This document shows, piece by piece, positions 45,211 through 54,984 of a stretch of 64,000 nt of DNA. Location of the stretch: the NCBI RefSeq assembly GCF_006715085.1, contig NZ_VFMM01000001.1, positions 2,046,001 through 2,110,000 of the forward strand, read 5' to 3'. The first letter of the stretch is position 1, and each line of letters starts with the position of its first letter. The position numbers and the translations under genes were made by a program. The notes beneath the pieces are model-generated. The model saw nothing but the letters and a program-made list of their open reading frames with translations. It did not search any database and was not told the DNA's origin. This DNA comes from Kribbella jejuensis. Its GTDB lineage: Bacteria > Actinomycetota > Actinomycetes > Propionibacteriales > Kribbellaceae.

Positions 45211-46905
45211 ATGCTCCGCAACCCGACGAAACGCCCGCGCGTGCGACGCCTGGTGAGCGCCGCTGCCGCCGGGACGGCCCTCGCCCTGCTGCTCGCCGCC
45301 TGCAACGGCGCAGCGACCGCCAATCAGGGCACCTCCAAGGACGCCTCGATCACGGTCGCGGCCGGCGACATCACCACCGAGAACTTCAACCCGTTCAGCA
45401 GTACGGCGCTGCAGCCGACGCTGGGCGTCATCTACGAGCCGTTGTACTGGTACAACTTCGCGAAGCAGTCCGAGCCCACGCCCGTACTCGCGACCGGCTT
45501 CTCCTGGAACGCCGCCGGCACCGAGCTCACGATCAAGACCCGCCACGACGTGAAGTGGAACGACGGCCAGCCGTTCACCGCGAAGGATGTCGCCTTCACG
45601 TTCAACCTGGTCGCCAAGACACCCGCGCTGAACCCGTCCGGCCTCGCCGCGACGGCGAAGGCCACCTCCGACGACACCGCCGTACTGACGTTCAAGACGA
45701 AGTCCCTGATGCAGGAGCCGGCCGTGCTCGCCAACCAGGCGATCGTGCCCGAGCACATCTGGAAGGACATCAAGGACCCGACCACGAACCTCAACAAAAA
45801 CCCTGTCGGCACCGGCCCGTTCAAGGTGAAGTCATTCACGCCGCAGAGCTTCGTACTGACCAAGAACGACCAGTACTGGGAGGCGGGCAAGCCGACCATC
45901 AAGGAGGTCCGCTACCTCCCGGTGGCTTCCGCGGACGCCGCAAGCGCGGCCCTGGTCGCGGGCAAGGTCGACTGGGCCAGCGCATACCTGCCGGGTATCG
46001 ACAACATCATGAAGTCCGGCAAGAACCTGACCTACGTCAACACCCCGGTGATGACGACGGTCATCGTGACCTGCTCCAACGCGGCCCTCGGATGCACCGG
46101 TCCGCAGACCGATCCTGCCGTACGCAAGGCGATCTACCTGGCGATGAACCGCGAGCAGCTGGCGAAGCTGGCCGGCGGTGGTGTCGCGGGCGTCGGCTCG
46201 CCGACCATGCTGCTCCCGGGCCGCGACGACAACTGGATCGCGGACGCCGCGACGGCGAAGCTCCCGCAGAGCGCCGACACGGACGCGGCGAACAAGGCTC
46301 TCGACGCGGCCGGCTGGGTCAAGGGCAGTGACGGCGTACGGGCGAAGGACGGCAAGCGGCTGTCGCTGACTGTGCAGACCGTCACCGGGTGGAGCGACTA
46401 CATCCTGATCAACGACACCCTCAAGCAGCAGCTGGCCGCCGTCGGCATCGAGCTCAAACCGAGCCAGGTGTCCTGGAACGAGTGGAACGCCGCGCAGACC
46501 AACGGCAAGTTCCAGCTCTCGCTGGACTCGGTCGGGCTCGGCGCGTCCACCAACCCGTACTTCACCTACAACAACAAGCTCGCCACCACGAACACCGCAC
46601 CGGTCGGCAAGAGCGCCTCGGCCGGTAACCAGTCCCGCTTCTCCAACCCGGCCGTCGACGCGGCCCTCACGGCGGCCGCCGGGACCACGGACCAGGCCGC
46701 GCAGAAGGCGGAGTACGCGAAGATCCAGAGCATCATCGAGGACCAGCTGCCGTACATCCCGGTCTACGTGAACTCGATGCTGACCGAGTTCAACACCTCG
46801 CGCGCGACCGGCTGGCCGACCAAGGACAACCTGTACGTGCTGCCCGCCGCCTGGAAGGCGTGGGATGCCGGGATCGTGCTCAAGACGATCAAGCCCGCCA
46901 GCTGA
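45211..46905 (+). CDS. ABC importer binding lipoprotein, family 5 (Opp/Dpp type)
   Basis: 564-residue lipoprotein; lipobox LLLAAC (Cys about residue 31). Family 5 signatures are VIYEPLYWYN, LATGFSWNAAGTELTIKTR, WNDGQPFTAKDVAFTFN and NPVGTGPFKVKSF. Such proteins bind peptides or, in actinomycetes with ROK regulators, oligosaccharides; the neighbours favour sugar. Start ATG 45211 follows AAAGGA. Its stop overlaps the permease start (TGATG). Confidence 0.9.
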   Translation: MLRNPTKRPRVRRLVSAAAAGTALALLLAACNGAATANQGTSKDASITVAAGDITTENFNPFSSTALQPTLGVIYEPLYWYNFAKQSEPTPVLATGFSWNAAGTELTIKTRHDVKWNDGQPFTAKDVAFTFNLVAKTPALNPSGLAATAKATSDDTAVLTFKTKSLMQEPAVLANQAIVPEHIWKDIKDPTTNLNKNPVGTGPFKVKSFTPQSFVLTKNDQYWEAGKPTIKEVRYLPVASADAASAALVAGKVDWASAYLPGIDNIMKSGKNLTYVNTPVMTTVIVTCSNAALGCTGPQTDPAVRKAIYLAMNREQLAKLAGGGVAGVGSPTMLLPGRDDNWIADAATAKLPQSADTDAANKALDAAGWVKGSDGVRAKDGKRLSLTVQTVTGWSDYILINDTLKQQLAAVGIELKPSQVSWNEWNAAQTNGKFQLSLDSVGLGASTNPYFTYNNKLATTNTAPVGKSASAGNQSRFSNPAVDAALTAAAGTTDQAAQKAEYAKIQSIIEDQLPYIPVYVNSMLTEFNTSRATGWPTKDNLYVLPAAWKAWDAGIVLKTIKPAS

Positions 46906-47894
46906 TGCGCTACCTGCTCCGGAAACTCACCTTCTACGTGGCCGCGCTCTGGGCGGCGCTGACGCTGAACTTCCTGATTCCCCGGCTGATGCCGGGGAAC
47001 CCGGTCGATCTCATGCTGTCGAAACTCGCCACCAAGGGCCCGGTCACGCCGACGACCCGGGCAGCGATCCAGGCGTTGCTCGGTACCGACACCAGCTCGT
47101 CGCTCTGGACGCAGTACTGGCGCTACCTGCACCACCTGGCCACCGGCGACCTCGGTACGTCGATCGCGTACTTCCCGGCGCCGGTGTCCCAGGTGATCGG
47201 GCAGACGCTGCCGTGGACGGTCGGGCTGATCGGGATCGCGACGGTGATCTCGTTCGCGGTCGGGATCCTGCTCGGCCGCGCGGCCGGCTGGCGGCGTGGC
47301 TCGTGGATCGACAACCTCATCCCGTTCACCACGATGCTGCAGTCGGTGCCGTATTTCTGGCTCGCGCTGCTGCTGCTCTTCCTGCTCGGGAGCACGTGGC
47401 CGGTCTTCCCACTGAGCGGCGGGTACGACGTGTACTCCGTGACGCCCGGCTGGAGCCTGCCGTTCGCGCAGTCCGTGCTGTACCACGGCGCGCTGCCGGC
47501 GCTGACGATCGTGATCTCGTCGATCGGCGGCTGGATGCTCGGGATGCGGAACATGATGGTGTCCACGCTGTCCGAGGACTTCGTGGTGACCGCGGAGGCG
47601 AAGGGCCTGACCCCGCGCCGGATCCGGTCCCGGTACGTGGCCCGGAACGCGATCCTGCCATCGGTGTCCGGGTTCGCGATCTCGCTCGGGTTCGTGGTCG
47701 CCGGGTCGATCGTGACCGAGGCGGTGTTCTCCTACCCGGGCATCGGTTCCGCGCTGTTGCTTGCTGTCGGCAACAACGACTACGCCTTGATGCAGGGCGT
47801 CTTCCTGATCATCACGCTGGCCGTGCTCGGCGCGAACCTGCTCGTCGACCTGCTGTACGGCGTCATCGACCCGCGCACGCGTGCGCGCTCCTGA
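46905..47894 (+). CDS. ABC importer permease, DppB-type
   Basis: 329-residue membrane permease with about six helices. Typical landmarks are MRYLLRKLTFYVAALWAALT, FLIPRLMPGNPV and the coupling loop with AEAKGLTPRRIRSRYVARNA. It pairs with the DppC-type permease 9 bases downstream. Confidence 0.92.
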   Translation: MRYLLRKLTFYVAALWAALTLNFLIPRLMPGNPVDLMLSKLATKGPVTPTTRAAIQALLGTDTSSSLWTQYWRYLHHLATGDLGTSIAYFPAPVSQVIGQTLPWTVGLIGIATVISFAVGILLGRAAGWRRGSWIDNLIPFTTMLQSVPYFWLALLLLFLLGSTWPVFPLSGGYDVYSVTPGWSLPFAQSVLYHGALPALTIVISSIGGWMLGMRNMMVSTLSEDFVVTAEAKGLTPRRIRSRYVARNAILPSVSGFAISLGFVVAGSIVTEAVFSYPGIGSALLLAVGNNDYALMQGVFLIITLAVLGANLLVDLLYGVIDPRTRARS

Positions 47895-47903
47895 GGAGGG
47901 CTC

Positions 47904-48836
47904 ATGGCCATCACCACTGAAGGGGCCGCGCAGGTCGCCTCGGCGGACGGCCCGTCGCCGGTCGCGCAGACCCGGCGCCGGCTGCCGCCGATGACCCTCA
48001 AGCTCGCCGTCGGCCTGACGATCGCCGGCGTGATCGTTCTGTTCGGCGTGCTCGGCCCGTTCCTCGTCGGCAATCCGTCCACCGTCCGCGACATCGGGCT
48101 GACCGGTCCGGGGAACGGCTTCCTGCTCGGTACCACGCAGAGCGGGCAGGACGTGTTCGCGCAGCTCGCGTACGCCACCCGCGGCTCGCTCATCATCGGC
48201 GTCGTGGTCGGCGCGATCACGCTGCTGCTGTCGTCGTTCTTCGGCGTCGTCGGCGCGTTCGTCGGCGGCTCGACGGACGAGGCGTTCTCCCTGTTCACCA
48301 ACATCATGCTGGTGATCCCGGGCCTGCCGCTGGTGATCGTGATCTCCAGCTACGTACCGAACAAGTCGATCTGGCTGGTGGCCGCCGTACTCGCGATCAC
48401 CAGCTGGGCCGGATCGGCCCGGGTCCTGCGCGGGTTCACGCTCAGCGTGCGCAGCCGGGACTATGTGCTGGCGGCAAGGATCGGCGGCGAGAAACGCTGG
48501 CGGATCCTGGCCGTGGAGATCCTGCCGAACCTGATCCCGCTGCTCGCCTCGCAGGTGGTGTTCGCGGTGATCTTCGCGATCCTCGGCGAGGCCGGACTGT
48601 CGTTCCTCGGGCTCGGCGCGTCCGGGTCGTTCACCTGGGGCACGATGCTGTTCTACGCGCAGAACGGGCTGGCGCTTCGGCTCGGCGCCTGGTGGTGGTT
48701 CGCGCCGCCGGGGTTGGCGATCGCGCTGTTCGGCGCGGCGCTGTCGCTGATCAACTTCTCGATCGACGAAATCATCAATCCGAAGCTGCGCTCGCAGACC
48801 CGAGCCGAGCGCAACACCTGGAGCGTGAAGCCGTGA
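47904..48836 (+). CDS. ABC importer permease, DppC-type
   Basis: 310 residues with about six helices. Landmarks are LLGTTQSGQDVFAQLAYATR, the coupling loop RDYVLAARIGGEKRWRIL and the ending EAGLSFLGLGAS. Its stop overlaps the first ATPase start (GTGA). Confidence 0.92.
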   Translation: MAITTEGAAQVASADGPSPVAQTRRRLPPMTLKLAVGLTIAGVIVLFGVLGPFLVGNPSTVRDIGLTGPGNGFLLGTTQSGQDVFAQLAYATRGSLIIGVVVGAITLLLSSFFGVVGAFVGGSTDEAFSLFTNIMLVIPGLPLVIVISSYVPNKSIWLVAAVLAITSWAGSARVLRGFTLSVRSRDYVLAARIGGEKRWRILAVEILPNLIPLLASQVVFAVIFAILGEAGLSFLGLGASGSFTWGTMLFYAQNGLALRLGAWWWFAPPGLAIALFGAALSLINFSIDEIINPKLRSQTRAERNTWSVKP

Positions 48837-49672
48837 GTGTGCTCAGCATCGAGAACCTCAGCATCGACTACCTCGCCGAGACAACGGTGCACGCCGTCCG
48901 CGAAGTCTCGCTGACCTTGGAACGGGGTGAGATCCTCGGGCTCGCAGGAGAAAGCGGTTGTGGAAAGTCCACACTGGCGTACGCGATCACCCGGCTGCTG
49001 AAGCCGCCGGCGCGGATCACCAGCGGCCGGGTACTGTTCTCGTCCCGCGAGGGGTACGACATCGACCTGTCGTCGCTGACCGGCGACGACCTGCGGGCGT
49101 TCCGCTGGGACAAGATCGCGATGGTCTTCCAGGGCGCGATGAACTCGCTCAATCCGGTACTGCGGATCTTCGAACAGCTCGAGGACGTGTTCATCACGCA
49201 CCGGCCGGAAATCGGCAAGGTCGAGCGCCGGCTGCGGTGCGGCGAACTGCTCGAACGCGTCGGCGTCGACCGCGACCGGCTCCGCGCGTACCCGCACGAG
49301 CTGTCCGGCGGGATGCGGCAGCGGGTGATGATCGCGATGGCGCTCGCGCTCGAGCCGCAGGTACTGATCATGGACGAGCCGACGACGGCGCTCGACGTGG
49401 TCGTCCAGCGGGAGATCCTGCGCGAGATCACCCGGCTGCGGTCCGAGCTCGGGTTCGCGGTCGTGTTCATCACCCACGACCTCCCGCTGCTGCTGGAGAT
49501 CAGCGACCGGATCGCGGTGATGCGCGACGGGGTGATCGTCGAGCTCGACGACGCGCTGACGCTGTACACCAAGCCGCAACACCCGTACACGAAGCAATTG
49601 CTGTCGTCGTTCCCCAGCCTGACCGGCGAACGCGGCGCCTTTGTCCGCACCGGCATCGAGGAGCCAGTATGA
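48833..49672 (+). CDS. ABC importer ATPase, DppD-type
   Basis: 279 residues. Walker A GESGCGKST (about residues 37-45), Q-loop AMVFQGAMNSLNP, signature LSGGMRQR, Walker B VLIMDEP and switch His in ITHDL are all present. GTG 48833 gives the family N-terminus. The ATGA overlap with the second ATPase implies coupled synthesis. Confidence 0.93.
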   Translation: MSVLSIENLSIDYLAETTVHAVREVSLTLERGEILGLAGESGCGKSTLAYAITRLLKPPARITSGRVLFSSREGYDIDLSSLTGDDLRAFRWDKIAMVFQGAMNSLNPVLRIFEQLEDVFITHRPEIGKVERRLRCGELLERVGVDRDRLRAYPHELSGGMRQRVMIAMALALEPQVLIMDEPTTALDVVVQREILREITRLRSELGFAVVFITHDLPLLLEISDRIAVMRDGVIVELDDALTLYTKPQHPYTKQLLSSFPSLTGERGAFVRTGIEEPV

Positions 49673-50469
49673 GTGCGCTCGAGATGCGCTCAGTTGTGAA
49701 GGAGTACCGGCTGCGCAACGGGCTGCGTACGACCAGGCTGCGTGCGGTCGACGAGGTCAGCTTCGAGCTACAGCCCGGCCGTACGATCGCACTCGTCGGG
49801 CAGTCCGGCTCGGGCAAGTCGACGATCGCGAAGCTCCTGCTGCAACTGGAGCGCCCCACGTCCGGCGAGATCCTGGTGGACGGCGAGCCGATGCAGTACC
49901 GCGGCGCGGCGGCAGCGACGTACCGCAAGGCCGTCCAGATGGTCTTCCAGGACCCGTTCGCGTCGTTGAACCCGTACCACTCGATCGCCCACCACCTGGC
50001 GCGGCCGGTGAAACTGCACCACCCGGCGTTCACCCGTTCGCAGGTCGACGAACGCGTACTGGAGCTCCTCCGCCGAGTCCGCCTCGACGAGTCGTACGCC
50101 CACCGCAAACCCCACGAACTCTCCGGCGGTCAACGCCAACGCGTCGCCATCGCCCGAGCCCTGGCCCCCGAACCGGCCATCCTGGTCGCCGACGAACCGG
50201 TCTCGATGCTCGACGTCTCGATCCGCCTGGGTGTCCTGAACCTCCTGGCAACCCTGCAACGCGAGGAAAACCTAGGAGTCCTCTACATCACCCACGACCT
50301 GGCCACCGCCCGCCACTTCAGCGACGAAATCATGGTCCTCTACCAAGGCCAGGTAGTAGAACAAGGCCCCGCCGACGCCGTGATCCTCAACCCCCAACAC
50401 GAATACACCAAACTGTTAGCCGAAGCCGCCCCAGCCCCCGAACGCCGCCTCGCCCAACTGCGGCCGTAA
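49669..50469 (+). CDS. ABC importer ATPase, DppF-type
   Basis: 266 residues. Walker A GQSGSGKST (about residues 44-52), Q-loop MVFQDPFASLNP, signature LSGGQRQR, Walker B ILVADEP and ITHDL. The C-terminus NPQHEYTKLLAEA is typical of oligopeptide or sugar importers. It is the last gene of the operon; a strong terminator follows. Confidence 0.93.
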   Translation: MSALEMRSVVKEYRLRNGLRTTRLRAVDEVSFELQPGRTIALVGQSGSGKSTIAKLLLQLERPTSGEILVDGEPMQYRGAAAATYRKAVQMVFQDPFASLNPYHSIAHHLARPVKLHHPAFTRSQVDERVLELLRRVRLDESYAHRKPHELSGGQRQRVAIARALAPEPAILVADEPVSMLDVSIRLGVLNLLATLQREENLGVLYITHDLATARHFSDEIMVLYQGQVVEQGPADAVILNPQHEYTKLLAEAAPAPERRLAQLRP

Positions 50470-50474
50470 ACGAG

Positions 50475-50507
50475 AAGTGCGCCGGAGAGAGTCTCTCCGG
50501 CGCACTT
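50475..50507. terminator. Bidirectional intrinsic terminator, importer / glmM
   Basis: A 15-base perfect stem (50475-50489 with 50493-50507) with an AGT loop lies between the convergent operons. TGGTTTGTTC follows on the plus side and AAACGAG precedes it, supplying U-rich tails both ways. Confidence 0.88.
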
Positions 50508-50515
50508 TGGTTTGT

Positions 50516-51862
50516 TCAGAGTTTTAGGGAGGTGGCGACTACTTCGGCCAGGGAGTGGGCTATTTCGTGGGCGGTGTCGGAGGACTCTGCTTCGACCATG
50601 ACGCGGACCAGGGGTTCGGTGCCGGATGGTCGGAGGAGGACTCGGCCGGTGTCGCCCAGGCGGGTGGTTGCCTCGGCGACGGCGGTCTGGACCGTGGGGT
50701 CCGTGCCAGCGCGGTTCTTGTCGACGTTCTTCACGTTGACGAGGACCTGTGGGAGGCGGGTCATCGCGCCGGCCAGGTCGGCCAGGGTCTTGCCGGTCTG
50801 GGCTACCCGGGCCAGCAGGTTGACCGCCGTCAGGGTGCCGTCGCCGGTGGTGGCGTGGTCGGACAGGATGACGTGGCCGGACTGCTCGCCGCCGAGCTTG
50901 TGGCCGCCGGCTTTCATTGCCTCGAGCACGTACCGGTCGCCGACCTTGGTCTGCTCTACCGCGATCTGCTCCCGGACCATCGCCTGGACGAAGCCCAGGT
51001 TGCTCATCACGGTCGCGACCACGGTGTCGTTCGACAACCGGCCGCTGTCTCGCATCGCCAGCGCCAGGATCGCGAGGATCTGGTCGCCGTCGACGAGCTC
51101 GCCGTTCGCGTCCACCGCCAGGCAGCGGTCCGCGTCGCCGTCGAGTGCGATCCCGACGTCCGCGCGGTGCCCGACGACCTCACGCTGCAGACCCTCGATG
51201 TGGGTGGATCCGCAGTTCAGGTTGATGTTCAGCCCGTCCGGCGCGGCGGCGATCGTGATCACCTCGGCGCCCAGGCGGCGCAGCGCCTCCGGAGCGGTCT
51301 GCGAGGCGGCACCGTTCGCGCAGTCGATGACGACCTTCAGCCCGTCGAACCGGTTCGGGGCCGAGCGGACCAGGTGCGAGACGTACGTCTCGAACCCCTG
51401 CCCGTCGTCGGTCACCCGGCCGACGGTCGCCCCGGTCGGACGCTGCCACTCCTCGCCCATCCGGGCCTCGATGGCGTCCTCGATCACGTCGTCGAGCTTG
51501 ATCCCGCCGCGGGCCAGGAACTTGATGCCGTTGTCCGGCATCGGGTTGTGGCTGGCGGACAGCATCACGCCGAGGTCGGCACCGGTCGAACCGGTCAGGT
51601 ACGCGACGGCCGGGGTCGGCAGTACGCCGAGCCGGACGACGTCGACGCCGGCGCTGGCCAGACCGGCCACCACGGCGGCTTCCAGGAACTCACCACTGGC
51701 ACGCGGATCCCGGCCCACAACGGCGCGCGGCCGGTGCCCTTCGAAGGCACCGGCCTCGCCGAGTACGTGAGCTGCCGCGACCGAGAGGTCGAGCGCCAGC
51801 TCCGCGGTCAGGTCCACGTTCGCCAGGCCACGGACTCCGTCCGTGCCGAACAAACGCCCCAT
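50516..51862 (-). CDS. glmM: Phosphoglucosamine mutase
   Basis: 448-residue enzyme that converts glucosamine-6-phosphate to glucosamine-1-phosphate for cell-wall precursors. It starts [15 protein letters not shown]; the phosphoserine loop is [13 protein letters not shown] (Ser about residue 101); Mg loop ALDGDADR; sugar loop [10 protein letters not shown]; phosphate loop [12 protein letters not shown]. It is downstream of rpsI by 7 bases, giving the common actinobacterial rplM-rpsI-glmM operon. Confidence 0.97.
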   Translation of the reverse strand: MGRLFGTDGVRGLANVDLTAELALDLSVAAAHVLGEAGAFEGHRPRAVVGRDPRASGEFLEAAVVAGLASAGVDVVRLGVLPTPAVAYLTGSTGADLGVMLSASHNPMPDNGIKFLARGGIKLDDVIEDAIEARMGEEWQRPTGATVGRVTDDGQGFETYVSHLVRSAPNRFDGLKVVIDCANGAASQTAPEALRRLGAEVITIAAAPDGLNINLNCGSTHIEGLQREVVGHRADVGIALDGDADRCLAVDANGELVDGDQILAILALAMRDSGRLSNDTVVATVMSNLGFVQAMVREQIAVEQTKVGDRYVLEAMKAGGHKLGGEQSGHVILSDHATTGDGTLTAVNLLARVAQTGKTLADLAGAMTRLPQVLVNVKNVDKNRAGTDPTVQTAVAEATTRLGDTGRVLLRPSGTEPLVRVMVEAESSDTAHEIAHSLAEVVATSLKL

Positions 51863-51869
51863 CAGATGA

Positions 51870-52391
51870 TCAGCGCTTGCTGTACTGAGGCGCCTTACGG
51901 GCCTTCTTGAGACCGGCCTTCTTGCGCTCCTTGATCCGCGCGTCGCGGGTGAGCAGACCGGCCTTCTTCAGACCCGGGCGGTTCGCCTCGAGGTCCGCCG
52001 CGTTCAGGCAGCGGGCCACGCCGAGCTGCAGCGCACCGGCCTGGCCGGTGATGCCGCCGCCGTTGATCCGGGCGATCACGTCGTACGAGCCCTCCAGGCC
52101 CGCGACGACGAACGGCTCGTTCACGTGCTGCTGGTGGACCTTGTTCGGGAAGTAGACGTCGAGGTCCTTCCCGTTGATCTTCCACTTGCCGGTGCCCGGG
52201 ACGATCCGCACGCGGGCGACGGCCTCCTTGCGGCGACCAGTGGCGCCCGCCGGGTTGATGACCGCGACCCGACCCGTCTCGGCGCGCTGCTCCGGAGCCG
52301 GGTTGGTCTCGGAGGTGTAGGCGACCGGGCCCTCGCTGTCGATGGGGACCTCGGGGTCGAACTCTTCGGTCTCGGTGGTGATGTCGCTCAC
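51870..52391 (-). CDS. rpsI: 30S ribosomal protein S9
   Basis: 173 residues. The conserved core begins [20 protein letters not shown] and ends with the classic [11 protein letters not shown]. An acidic N-terminal extension of about 45 residues precedes the core, which is common in actinobacteria. Confidence 0.97.
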   Translation of the reverse strand: MSDITTETEEFDPEVPIDSEGPVAYTSETNPAPEQRAETGRVAVINPAGATGRRKEAVARVRIVPGTGKWKINGKDLDVYFPNKVHQQHVNEPFVVAGLEGSYDVIARINGGGITGQAGALQLGVARCLNAADLEANRPGLKKAGLLTRDARIKERKKAGLKKARKAPQYSKR

Positions 52392-52426
52392 GCTGTGAAT
52401 CCTCGTTTACCTGGTTCGTCGATCGC

Positions 52427-52870
52427 TTACTGGGCGATCTGGGTGATCTCGAACGGCTTCGGCTGCTGGGCCGTGTGCGGGTGCTCCGGACCGGCGTACA
52501 CCTTCAGCTTGGTGAGCAGCTTCCGGCTCAGGCGGTTCTTCGGCAGCATGCCCCAGACGGCCTTCTCGACGGCCTTACGCGGGTCCTTGTCGAGGATCTC
52601 GCCGATCGGCGTCGCGGTCAGACCACCCGGGTGGCCCGAGTGGCGGTAGGCCAGCTTGTCGGTCCGCTTGGTGCCGGACAGGGCCACCTTGGAGGCGTTG
52701 ACGACGACAACGAAGTCGCCACCGTCCACGTGCGGGGCGAACGTCGGCTTGTGCTTGCCGCGCAGCAGGGTTGCGATCTGGACGGCGAGCCGACCGAGCG
52801 TGACGTCGGTGGCGTCGATCACGTGCCACTCACGAGTGACGTCAGCAGGCTTCGGGCTGTACGTGCGCAC
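52427..52870 (-). CDS. rplM: 50S ribosomal protein L13
   Basis: 147 residues. It starts [20 protein letters not shown] and has the standard [31 protein letters not shown] and [10 protein letters not shown] motifs. It is the first gene of rplM-rpsI-glmM. The leader upstream has a short hairpin at 52913-52933. Confidence 0.97.
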   Translation of the reverse strand: MRTYSPKPADVTREWHVIDATDVTLGRLAVQIATLLRGKHKPTFAPHVDGGDFVVVVNASKVALSGTKRTDKLAYRHSGHPGGLTATPIGEILDKDPRKAVEKAVWGMLPKNRLSRKLLTKLKVYAGPEHPHTAQQPKPFEITQIAQ

Positions 52871-53157
52871 GGTCGTTGACCTTCGTTTCTCAGAGGTTGA
52901 CTAGAACTGGACGTCGGCGAGCGGTCAGCCGACAAGACGAGTGTCTGTACTGGACCTGATACGCACAACAGCAGCCCAGAATACCGGCGACGGCGGGCGC
53001 GGGTCAAAGTGAGCCGAACCGCCGAACCGACCCCGGCTTGGAAGGAGCTGAGGACCGCACTAGTTTAGCGGTGAAGATTGCAGTCCAGACCCGCGTCCCG
53101 CCGGCTGATCTACCCTCATTCATCCAGGCGATGACGCCAGCTTCCGAAGAGGGCATC
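52871..53157. promoter_or_regulatory. Divergent leader region, rplM / citrate synthase
   Basis: 287 bases without a gene. A 6-base hairpin (GTCGGC at 52913-52918 with GCCGAC at 52928-52933) lies in the rplM leader and could be a ribosomal-protein autoregulatory element. Promoters for both genes must lie here; no clear boxes were assigned. Confidence 0.4.
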
Positions 53158-54444
53158 GTGACCGAACAGTCGCTCACCGTCCGGGACAACCGGACCGGCA
53201 AGGACTACGACCTTGCCATCACCGATGGCACCATCCGTGCCGCAGATCTCAAGCAGATCAGTGCAACCGACGGCGACGGTGGCCTGGCCACCTACGACCC
53301 GGGCTTCGTCAACACCGCCTCGACGCGGTCCGCCGTCACCTTCATCGACGGCGACAAGGGCATCCTCGAGTACCGCGGGTACCCGATCGAGCAGCTCGCC
53401 GAGCAGTCCAACTACCTCGAGGTCGCGTATCTGCTGGTGAACGGCTCGCTGCCGAACAAGGCGGAGTACGAGGCCTGGGCGCACGACGTGACGTATCACA
53501 CGTTCGTGCACGAGAACCTGAAGACCTTCATGCAGGGCTTCCGGTACGACGCCCACCCGATGGGCATGCTGCTCGCCTCGGTGGGCGCGCTGTCGACGTT
53601 CTACCCGGAGTCGCGAGAGATCTTCAACGAGGAGTCCCGGGCGCTGCAGATCCGTCGGCTGATCGCGAAGATGCCGACGCTCGGCGCGTTCGCGTTCCGG
53701 CACGCGCAGGGCAAGCCGTACGTCTACCCGGACAACGAGCTGAGCTACGCGGCCAACTTCCTCTCGATGCTGTTCAAGATGAGCGAGCCGAAGTACGCCG
53801 CCGACGACCGGCTGGTGCGGGCGCTGGAGATCCTGTTCATCCTGCACGCCGACCACGAGCAGAACGCGTCCACCAACGCGGTCCGGGCGATCGGCTCCAC
53901 CCAGGTCGACCCGTACAGCGCGGTCACCGGCGGGATCGCGGCGCTCTACGGCCCGCTGCACGGCGGCGCCAACGAGGCGGTGCTGAAGATGCTCCGCCGG
54001 ATCGGCACCATCGACAACGTGCCGGCCTTCATCGAGGGCGTGAAGAACGGCGAAGAGCGGCTGATGGGCTTCGGCCACCGCGTCTACAAAAACTATGACC
54101 CGCGCGCCAAGATCATCAAGAAGGCCGCCGACGACGTCTTCGAGGTCACCGGCATCAACCCGCTGCTGAAGATCGCCGTCGAACTGGAGAAGATCGCGCT
54201 CGAGGACGAGTACTTCGTCTCCCGCAAGCTCTACCCGAACGTCGACTTCTACTCCGGCCTGATCTACGAGGCCCTGCAGTTCCCCCCGGAGATGTTCACC
54301 GTCCTGTTCGCCATCCCCCGCACCTCCGGCTGGCTCGCCCAGTGGCTCGAGATGCTCGGCGACACCGACCAGAAAATCGCCCGCCCCAAACAGATCTACA
54401 CCGGCGCCCGAGGCGTCCAGTACGTCCCCATGGGCGACCGCTGA
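53158..54444 (+). CDS. gltA: Citrate synthase
   Basis: 428-residue type II citrate synthase. The active-site His is in GPLHGGANEAVLKML; a further His and Asp are in MGFGHRVYKNYDPRA (about residues 303-317); Arg in IPRTSGWLAQW. GTG 53158 is used because GAAGAGGG lies upstream and the N-terminus is standard; an in-frame ATG at 53131 is an alternative. It makes citrate from oxaloacetate and acetyl-CoA. A terminator follows. Confidence 0.95.
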   Translation: MTEQSLTVRDNRTGKDYDLAITDGTIRAADLKQISATDGDGGLATYDPGFVNTASTRSAVTFIDGDKGILEYRGYPIEQLAEQSNYLEVAYLLVNGSLPNKAEYEAWAHDVTYHTFVHENLKTFMQGFRYDAHPMGMLLASVGALSTFYPESREIFNEESRALQIRRLIAKMPTLGAFAFRHAQGKPYVYPDNELSYAANFLSMLFKMSEPKYAADDRLVRALEILFILHADHEQNASTNAVRAIGSTQVDPYSAVTGGIAALYGPLHGGANEAVLKMLRRIGTIDNVPAFIEGVKNGEERLMGFGHRVYKNYDPRAKIIKKAADDVFEVTGINPLLKIAVELEKIALEDEYFVSRKLYPNVDFYSGLIYEALQFPPEMFTVLFAIPRTSGWLAQWLEMLGDTDQKIARPKQIYTGARGVQYVPMGDR

Positions 54445-54456
54445 CCCGCTCACCCC

Positions 54457-54496
54457 ACAGCCGCCGCGAACCCACCGTTCCGCGGCGGCTGTTCCT
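54457..54496 (+). terminator. Terminator of citrate synthase
   Basis: A 12-base GC-rich stem (54457-54468 with 54481-54492) is followed by TCCTTT. The right arm resembles the start of the tandem repeats that follow. Confidence 0.8.
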
Positions 54497-54497
54497 T

Positions 54498-54627
54498 TGC
54501 AGACACCTGTAAAAGGACACCGCTTCGCGCCGGGCTGTTTCCCGTTGCGGACACCCGTAAAGGACACCGCTTCGCGCCGGGCTGTTTCCCGTTGCGGACA
54601 CCCGTAAAGGACACCGCTTCGCGGCGG
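54498..54627. repeat. 47-bp tandem repeats after gltA
   Basis: Copies lie at 54501-54550, 54551-54597 and 54598-54627 (partial). The unit carries ACACCCGTAAAGGACACCGC and CGCCGGGCTGTTTCCCGTTG. The second and third copies match almost exactly where they overlap. Each holds CACCGCTTCGCG, which is half of the palindromic core found around the nearby toxin genes. Confidence 0.85.
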
Positions 54628-54652
54628 CTGCCTCATCGGCCGCCTCCGGCGG
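54612..54652 (-). repeat. Palindromic repeat core, inverted copy, left of the toxin genes
   Basis: CACCGCTTCGCGGCGGCTG and GGCCGCCTCCGGCGGC, about 14 bases apart. This is the reverse complement of the core repeated five times at 56276-56991 on the far side of the toxin-antitoxin pair. The rest of 54653-54984 has no gene or clear repeat that I can see. Confidence 0.7.
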
Positions 54653-54984
54653 CATGCGCGAACCGCCGACGCCGCCCGACCGCACCGGCGCCAGACGACC
54701 GACCTCCGATCAGACCGCCACGTGTGCCGAGAGGTCTCGTAGCGCAACAAGCCGCAGGCGCGAAAACTGGGCCCAAGGACCGGTGTCGGACCGATCCCCA
54801 CCGACGCCGCTGCCTCCTCGCCTGCGCCCGGCCCCCACCGGAGACGCCGTCGAGCTCCGCACCCCGACGTCCTCGAGCCCTGCCGGCCTCGCCCCGCCGC
54901 CAAGGTCTCCGCCCCCGGGGGCCGTCGAGATCTCGGCCGCTGGCGGAGTGTTCATTGGCCAGCCTGAAGCAGCTAACAATGCAG

